NCBI GenBank assembly: GCA_036785705.1
Contig: JAWUZG010000018.1
Location: 3,879,501 to 3,943,500, forward strand
DNA: 64,000 nt
Reading direction: 5' to 3'
Source: Acanthornis magna
Taxonomy: Eukaryota; Chordata; Aves; Passeriformes; Acanthizidae
Shown here: piece after piece, positions 44,590-64,000 of the stretch
Layout of the letters: each line of letters opens with the position of its first letter
Numbering within the stretch: position 1 is the stretch's first letter
The notes under the pieces: generated by a model
Databases searched by the model: none
What the model saw: the letters and a program-made list of their open reading frames with translations, nothing else
What the model was told of the DNA's origin: nothing
Made by a program: the position numbers and the translations under genes

Positions 44590-46782
44590 AAAAAGGAATT
44601 CAGTGCACAGTGGCCAGCTATTAGGAATTGCTCTTTACTATCTGGCTCTGTAGAATCTCTTTCTGTATTTCTGTATAAAGAGAACATTGAACATTTAGCA
44701 TTATCCTGTAACAAGCTGCAGTATCCCATTCTTCTCTTTTCTACCCATCTTACGCATCCTCTCCATACAGTTTCTTGGCATGAATCATGAAAGTAGACCT
44801 ATGCTAAAATTTTATAACTATATTTTGAAAACTTTGTTGTCTTTACTGAAAGAACTTCTTTTTACCTGTGGGGACACCTTTTTATTTTATTTTCTGTAAA
44901 TGAAATTGTTTTTAACTCCGTGTAGGATGTTACAGTTTTATAATGGGTTAAAAAAAAAGCATGGGCTCTTCTTTCTAACCTCCTCTCTGCTTATGTTGTA
45001 ATACGTGATGTTTTAGGGTTGACAGCGATCACTGCCACTGGGGGAAATTCAAGGTAGCATTTAGTATTGAATTCAATTATGTAAATATTTTTTTTCTTAT
45101 AGCCTTTTAAAACAGAAGCATTAAAACATGCCTTTAATGATTGCTTAACATGTGGAGCTGGTATTGAAGTTTGTTATGTTTACCTGATGTTCATTAGTAA
45201 AACAGACAAAAGCTGCTCGAAAGCTAGTCAAACTTCCATTCTTCTGGACTCACAGTACATCAGACTTTTTATTTTGTAAAGTTTCCAGTAAAACTATTAA
45301 TCTGGGTATGAGAGTCAATTTAAAGAGCACATTTTATTAAGAGCCTCTTCTGTTTTCAAAATTTGAAATGGGTACTTGAAATAGAATGAAATGCCCTTGG
45401 AGTTGGAGAGATGATTTTAATTGCATATTTTGTTGTGCATTCTGAAGATTTGTCTTGAATGTGCATGCATTTTTTTTCCTTTCAAATCTCTGTGATACCA
45501 ACCAGACCACACATATATTGTACACACAAAGGAACTGAATAGCCCCCACCTCAAATAGGTGTCTGCTTGCAATCTGCAGACCCACTGGAAGAAACTTCAG
45601 CTGCATCTGAGAAACTCAGAAGATATATTTGATACTCAAGCCTATCATCTCGTTTTAATTCACAGCATTTGGTCTCTAAAGACAAATGTTTTAATGGATT
45701 AGAATTGGAAAAAAATGGAAAACCAGTGTGTTGTGCTGTGTTGCAGAACCCTACTGGGGCTCATCTCATGTCTCTGAAATTGTTCCTCTTGGCTCCTGTG
45801 CCACAGAAAAGAGGAATGAGACTATTTTCCTGTGTTTTCAGTGCATTTTTCCTCCAGTCTAAAACAGCACACAAGACAGCAAAATGACTTTTAGAGAGTA
45901 CAAAGGGAGAAATTGGCACAGAGAGAGAGAGTTTGAATGAATTACTGGAAGATGGTCTGATGTAATAGTGAAGGGATGGGAGGCTTGACAGAAATATCTT
46001 AAGTAAGGGTGTTGGCTAGAATCATTATGTGTGAGACAATGAGCTGGCAGTCTGACCTGACCCTCTTTATTTTGTACCACAGCAATAGAAGGACTCTAAA
46101 AAGATGAGAATGGAAAAATGGGGAAGTAACAAAAAGTGCTTTATAAATACCTACATGGTTGGAGAAGTCATTGTTTCTCTGATTAAGGGCTTTGAATTTT
46201 TAAGATCTTAGGCTTGCTGCTCTGAGGCAAAAGTGATAAACCCTTGTATGTCTGTATAAACACCTAACATAAAGGGTGACAGTCTGGATTTAATGTCTGT
46301 GTAGAGTGACTTGAAATTTGGGCAAGAATACCATGAATATAAGCTGAGTAAATTTTATGAAGAAAATAGAGGAATTGGCTTTAACAAATTAAGAAAAAAA
46401 ATCTGAAAGTCTATTTATCATGTATTTCAAGTTTTCTTTCCATATTGGATGGAGAGGAATCTTAAAAAAAATAAAAATCAGCTTCTCTGTTTTGGAGTGT
46501 TGAGGCTTAACATATATTCTTCAGGGATCTCTGAAGAAAGAAGGCTAGATGAAGAGAAAAGGGAAATTGTTCCTGAAAAGTGGTTATTTACATGCCTGCT
46601 TCTTTGGACAAAGGAACTCCTTGTAAAAAAGTGAGAATTTGTTTGTTTTTATTAAGTTTCACTTAGTTTAATTTCCCAAGTTTTTTCTTAAGTTCAGAAT
46701 AGTACTATTGAATTGTTTTTGAGTGAGTACATATTTGCAGGATTAGGACCTAAATTCCATTGGGTTTGGGGTTTGCTTTTTG

Positions 46783-46802
46783 TTGGTTGGTTGGTTGGTT
46801 GG
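46783..46802 (+). repeat. (TTGG)5 microsatellite
   Basis: Five TTGG tetranucleotides in a row. Confidence 0.9.
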
Positions 46803-48590
46803 TTTTTCCCCAGGAGGCTCAAGATGACATTTTTCTACTACAAACTTGCCCTTTTTGGCTAGAAATACAAGCACATAAAAATAACTAGTTCTTATCTAAT
46901 GTGAATTCCCTAAAGAATTAAAAAAAACAAGGGACTGAAAGGATCAGCATAACTCTCCTTACAGGGTACATGGAGGTGAAGGTGTTACACTGCTTAATCT
47001 AAGGTAACTAACATTGGTTAAATGTCTTTAGAGGAATATTAGGAGCTTGGAGATGCATCTTCAAAGCAGGGAAAGGCTAAGGAGAGGGCAGAACACCTGA
47101 AAGCAAAAAATAATGGGGCAATAAATTTAATATGAACATAGCTCTTGATTTTTTTAGGATGCAACTAGGACAAAGAAGGGGGAAAGTAGCAGGTTGTGTT
47201 TACTGATTATGTAGCCTTTTACTTCCATGAAACTGTTAGGGGTGGGATGGGGGAAGCCAACATAACTTCTTGCAATTCAGCATGACTTCATTCTCTAGAC
47301 CCATGCGTTAGAAGGCTTTAATAGCAGCGAGACAATCCAACTGCTCAACTGCTTTGTGCTACTGGTGCAAGATTTGGAAAGGCCTATGGAATTCTGTGGA
47401 ATTACTTGCATGAGATCAACGCCCCTTTTCTGTGGCATGTGTTTCCAGGCATTTCTGTATGTCTTAATGTCTGCTTGTGTGTGCCTCATAAATCTTTCTA
47501 TTTAGCTCAAAATTCAGAAACTGTGAAACAATGTACCAGGATCTTACTGGTTTACTTAATGCTTGTCGATGTTGTAACCAACAGAATAGAAACTTCATGC
47601 CTCAGGGTTGTTTTTTTCTATTAAAAAAGCTGTCAGCTTCCCCCTGTGGTGTGTTCATAATAGAAATGGTGTTGTTTCTGAATTATAACAACAACAAAAC
47701 AATCTCAGCTAAAAAGATGAGCACTTAATAGTAAGTAGGAAAAAACCTGTGGTATTTCTGTAACAATAGCATTATTGACAAACCTTAGCCTTTAACAGCT
47801 GTTGTCTCTTTTTTCCCCCAAATCATTCTTAAAACAGTAGTCCTGAATGGTTTTGACTATAAAAGAGAATTATCTCTATATAAGAACAAAATTGTCTAGT
47901 TTATAAATCAACGATAGAAGCTATTAAAACCAACTAACAATCAATGTTCAGAATGCACTTCAATTATTTTTCAAACTACACTGATGTAAGAATTATTTCA
48001 TTGTCATTTGTACAAAAAGAGAATACTTGTTTACAAGTTACTAAGAAGTCAACAGAAGTAATATTTTTCTATGGTTTACAATTTAGCGTTATATGAATTT
48101 AACATTGGAATTACCATCTTCATTTTAGTATAGATTTTCATAAAACACTTCTCTTTAGGATGTGAAATTTGGATTATTGAGAAGCATCTTTAAGATGAAG
48201 TGATACTTACTTTTATTTGGATTACCCGCCTGGCTTATTTTGGTGATGATGATGTCTCTTCTGCTGAACGAACAATTCTTTTTTTATTTCATAATTGTTC
48301 TTGTGGTGTAACTTAAATTTTGCACATGAGATGTAGGTAACTTTTTTGTCATGATCCAGTTGTGTCCAAAACACCAGAATTCTTTCCAACCATAGGAAGC
48401 TGACTATTAAATGTGATGTGTTAGTTCCAGCATCTCCAAACCACTGACTGTTCTTGTGTGAGCTGTTTTCCTGGATGTTCTAGCATTGTAATTCCTGAAA
48501 TAAAAGCAAAACACTGCCACATATTTCAACCACATGTATTACTGTCTAATGTGATTTATTTACCATGTCTATCATGGTAGCTGGGATAGG

Positions 48591-48617
48591 AAAAAAAAAG
48601 AAAAAAAAAAAAGAAAA
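48591..48617 (+). repeat. Interrupted poly(A) tract
   Basis: A9, A12 and A5 runs separated by single G; preceded at 48561-48579 by a small perfect hairpin (TACCATG, five-base loop, CATGGTA). Confidence 0.85.
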
Positions 48618-50810
48618 ATTGTAATTAAAAAAAAATTGTGCAATTTCTTGAAGCAGAAAATATCTATTGCATGCTTTAAGGTTTTTGCCAATGTAAGATA
48701 GTTGAATCCAGGAAAAAGTGCCCTAGTTCTGTTGTACTGGCTCAATTGATACCTTATCTCATGGTCTGTAGCTAGATTTCTGCATGAATTTCCATGTGAA
48801 AAGACAGAATTATTGGGATGGGCTGTTTTTCATTACACATTTATTGTAATTTTATGACATGAGTTTAAGGACAAAGTCCCCAAATGCTCTACAAAAGAGC
48901 TTCGAATTAAATGACCTTAACAAGAATACAACTGTGCTGTGACATATTGCAGAGTACCTGTGCATATGCCAAACCACATGGGCCAGCAGTCCCATGGAGT
49001 AGTACCAATTACCTGCTGAATTGTTCATGGAAATGCAGAAATGTTGGCCAAAGTGGGACTTCAGGATAGGGTGAAAAATATTCTTGACATGCTCCTCCAA
49101 CCTGTTCTTAAAAACATTAAATCAAGAGGTAACCGTAGAGACAAGGTAAGAGCATGTTTCTTTTCTTTTTGTCCTGGAGGCTGAGATTAATTAATTGTCA
49201 TCCCCTAAATTTCAGATGATCTTTTAAGTATGCACTGTTAATTGTGACTTCATTTTTCTTTGAGGTAACGCCAACTTTACAAAAATGCCTGTTCTCTAAC
49301 CCTGCCTTGCTTTTTCTTGCCCCTTGCCTATTTTACACCGCTTTAGTTTTGCCACTGAGGGTGTTTGTGAGGCAGATCAGTGACATGATCCATGCAAAAC
49401 CATGGATCAGCCAATTCGGACTGGGATAACCTACTGATAAGGTACTCACCAAAGCAAAACCTGATAGCCCTGAGTTATCTTCCAGTTATCTCAGCTCACA
49501 GTTCGTGAAGCCTCACAGTGCCGACAGAGCCTGGAAGGACAAGGAGAACAAAGAGCAGTGAGTTTGTGGGCAGGCACTGCCTTGGCGCTCCTGCCGGTGA
49601 GTCAGCAGCCATAGGGACTGGCACGCATTTGATCTAAAGCTTCAAAACAGGCGTGCGAGGGCTGACTTGGCTGGCGGCTTCTTTAATCTTTGATAAGAGC
49701 TTATGCTCTTTTTAATGGGCTTCAGTTTATTTCGAAGTGTGGAGTGGCACACGCACAGTGTGTGCAGCATTCCAGCTCTGCTGTCATCTTGTATCATGTA
49801 GCCCTTGATAAATAAAAAATTCATAATCATTCACATGTTCCAGAGACCGTTTCTGCAAGCTTTATGGAAAATAATCAGGCAAAATACTGTTTTTACCTTA
49901 AAAGCTCACATTTTGTAGCACATCTACAGTGAAATAACATTTTGCTCTAAGTTGAATTCCTTTCAGGACTAAGGATAGGTTTACTTTCAGAAGACTGTTT
50001 CAAGTAGTTTTTTTATGAACATTTATTAACAAAGTTAACTGGCAGAGCACTGTTCTACTGAGTATTTGGCACAAATGTGATGACTTCTGTTGGCCTGAAT
50101 ATTCAGAGACATGAGCTTTGCTTAATTTGTTCATGTCTGCTAACGATAATCAAGTTGCATTACTAGAACTTGATTTTCTTAGAAGTTCCAAGAGCTGTTC
50201 TCCATTTCTATTGCTGGAACCAGTTTCATGTGTCTGAGATAAGTTGAAGTGCATGTTTTTATCAGCTGTCATTTAAAACAGTATTAGCAACTAGATGTAT
50301 TAAAATCAGTGTTTGTAATTGGAAACTTCACAATACTGTTGATTTTTTTTTTCTAAGTGTTTAGTAATCGAATCTAATAGAGATTTAAATATTCTATACA
50401 GTCTCTCCTGTAGCTTGTATGTTTAATATATGCTATGTGAGTGCAAGAAGTATCCTCTGTTAAAGCAAGTCCACACTCCGGAGAAGAGTGCTGAAAGGCC
50501 AGCACGTACGCTGCCAAGTTTTCAGTGTCCTGTTCCTGTAAGTGTCTCTCCGCAGCCTTTATAAAATAAAACTGGAGTGTCGCTAGCGCCTTTGGCCGGC
50601 GCTTGTGCTGCGGGGGCTGTCGCGTTACCTGTTGTGCCCCCGTGACACGCGGGCACAAGAGCGGATGCTCTCGCCTTGCTGGGGCGGTCAGTGCGGTGCC
50701 GCTGAGAAGGCGGCTAGCCGCGGGGCAGTGCCAGGGGCTCCCAGGGCCGGAGCCGCGATGCCTCAGCTGCCGGCCCGCTGTCGCCCGGGGCGGCGTTGGC
50801 ACCTCCCGGC

Positions 50811-51227
50811 CCAGCCTGGCCCTGTCCGGAGCCCAGCCTGGCCCTGCCCGGAGCCCAGCCTGGCCCGGCCCGGAGCCCAGCCTGGCCCTGCCCGGAGCCC
50901 AGCCTGGCCCGGCCCGGAGCCCAGCCTGGCCCGGCCCGGAGCCCAGCCTGGCCCTGTCCGGAGCCCAGCCTGGCCCTGTCAGAGCCCAGCCTGGCCCTGT
51001 CCGGAGCCCAGCCTGGCCCGGCCCGGAGCCCAGCCTGGCCCGGCCCGGAGCCCAGCCCGGCGCTGCCCGGAGCCCAGCCCGGCGCTGCCCGGAGCCCAGC
51101 CTGGCCCTGCCCGGAGCCCAGCCTGGCCCTGTCCGGAGCCCAGCCTGGCCCTGCCCCGAGCCCAGCCTGGCCCGGCCCGGAGCCCAGCCCGGCGCTGCCC
51201 GGAGCCCAGCCTGGCCCGGCCCGGAGC
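50811..51227. repeat. GC-rich 22-bp minisatellite, 19 copies
   Basis: Nineteen head-to-tail copies of a 22-base unit (CCAGCCTGGCCC, then TG or GG, then YCCGGAGC), one copy 21 bases long, and a decayed copy to about 51240. Variants cluster by sub-type (CTGTCC, CTGCCC, CGGCCC, and a CCCGGCGCTG form). The minus strand has about three GGG runs per unit in most copies. The unit is not a multiple of three and has no stops, so long spurious frames run through it on both strands. Confidence 0.96.
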
Positions 51228-51435
51228 CCAGCGCGGCCTCCTGGGCACGACAGGCACTGCCAGTAGGGGGCGCCGCGGAGCAGCGCCTGGCGGCTCCGGC
51301 ACGCGGTGAGGGGCGGAGCCTCCTTCTGATTGGCCAAAGCGCCTGTCGCTCTCGCTGCTGCCCCGCCCCCTCAGGTCCGCGTGCCCCTGTGTGTACGTAC
51401 GGACAGGCGCGCGTGACGGCTGCGGGGGTGAGCTG

Positions 51436-51447
51436 TGCGCATGCGCA
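51436..51447. promoter_or_regulatory. HTT: NRF1 site
   Basis: Exact palindrome TGCGCATGCGCA, about 320 bp upstream of the HTT start codon; the consensus is well established for CpG-island promoters. Confidence 0.75.
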
Positions 51448-51538
51448 TTCGTCCGGCGGGCCGGGGTCCGCTGTAGGAGGGGCGGGGCAGCCCCGGGGGG
51501 CGGGGCGGGCGCGCGGGGGCCGACGGGACTGATCCAAG

Positions 51539-51607
51539 ATGGCGGCGGGGCGGAGGGGAGGCGCCCGCGGCCCCGAGCGGCGCCCGCCCCATTCATCGCG
51601 GCTGTGA
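51539..51607 (+). promoter_or_regulatory. HTT: HTT upstream ORF, 22 codons
   Basis: ATG at 51539 (context CCAAGATGG) opens a 22-codon frame ending TGA at 51605-51607, 151 bases before the HTT ATG. Human HTT mRNA has a 21-codon repressive uORF; from memory, its surroundings include TCCAAGATGG at the start and CCCCATTCAT near the end, and both are found here at the corresponding places (51533-51541, 51587-51596). The start overlaps the YY1-type element. Confidence 0.7.
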
Positions 51608-51758
51608 CGGGCCCGGGCCCGCGAGAGCGCCGGCAGAACGCCGGGAGCGAGCCCGGGGGCAGCGCCAGCGGCAGCGGGACAGCACTCGGACCCGCCAGGC
51701 GCCGGTGACAGAGCGGGTCGGAGCGCGGGCCGGTGCCGCCGGCGCGGGCGGAGCGGAC

Positions 51759-63825
<12,067 letters not shown>

Positions 63826-64000
63826 GTAAATACTACTTAATAATGAACTTTTCAGAGAACCTTTAAAGAAATACAGATGTTGACAAAATGTTCCTATTCG
63901 GAAGTTTAAAATACGTGGTTAGGAGGTTGGAGGAATTCCTATCCTTTATTCTCTTTGAAGTAGCTTCATTTGATTAGTGTGGTTTTTTAATGGAGCTTTA

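Larger units (their letters stand above)
44120..50580. other. GRK4 3' UTR and GRK4-HTT intergenic region
   Basis: A/T-rich DNA with only short chance open frames. It includes a (TTGG)5 repeat at 46783-46802 and an interrupted poly(A) tract at 48591-48617. GC rises near 49500-49680. No gene or clear transposon is recognised. Confidence 0.7.

Noticed and set aside
48561..48617. Poly(A) tract as the tail of a processed pseudogene
   Set aside because: No gene-like body or target-site duplication is visible upstream; it looks like simple low complexity.
49598..49608. NF-E2/MAF-type GTGAGTCAGCA site as an HTT enhancer
   Set aside because: A single match about 2 kb upstream of HTT is expected by chance and has no supporting context.

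Overview
This is a vertebrate nuclear window, almost certainly from a bird. It holds three conserved protein-coding genes in the order known from human 4p16.3: NOP14 on the minus strand, then GRK4 and HTT on the plus strand. The avian call rests on two CR1 LINE 3' ends (about 1600-1916 and 36772-36942), a solo ERVL-like LTR of a type common in birds (about 21185-21723), compact introns, and a huntingtin first exon with four glutamines and no polyproline stretch. The bird species cannot be fixed from the sequence; the LTR type hints at a non-galliform (neoavian) bird.

Layout. Positions 1-9199 carry the first eight coding exons of NOP14 (438 codons plus one base); the rest lies beyond position 1. 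NOP14 is a nucleolar factor for 18S rRNA processing and 40S assembly. Positions 9200-9975 are a head-to-head CpG-island promoter with a TCTCGCGAGA palindrome and an inverted pair of ACTACA..TCCCAGCAG elements. Positions 9976-44119 carry the complete GRK4 coding sequence in 16 exons (569 residues), every junction phase-consistent. Positions 44120-50580 are GRK4 3' UTR and intergenic DNA. Positions 50580-52040 form a second CpG island with a 22-bp GC-rich minisatellite, CCAAT, NRF1, Sp1-type and YY1 elements and an upstream ORF. HTT coding exons 1-5 follow (148 codons plus two bases), and the gene continues past 64000.

The three genes are unrelated in function: ribosome biogenesis, GPCR desensitisation, and a large HEAT-repeat scaffold. 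They share only ancient synteny. I see no new multi-gene system here. The points most worth a second look are regulatory or lineage-specific: the G-rich minisatellite and conserved-looking uORF upstream of HTT, substitutions in the huntingtin N17 helix, the GRK6A-like C-terminus of this GRK4, and the paired-element promoter shared by NOP14 and GRK4. Most other open reading frames in the window are chance or low-complexity frames.
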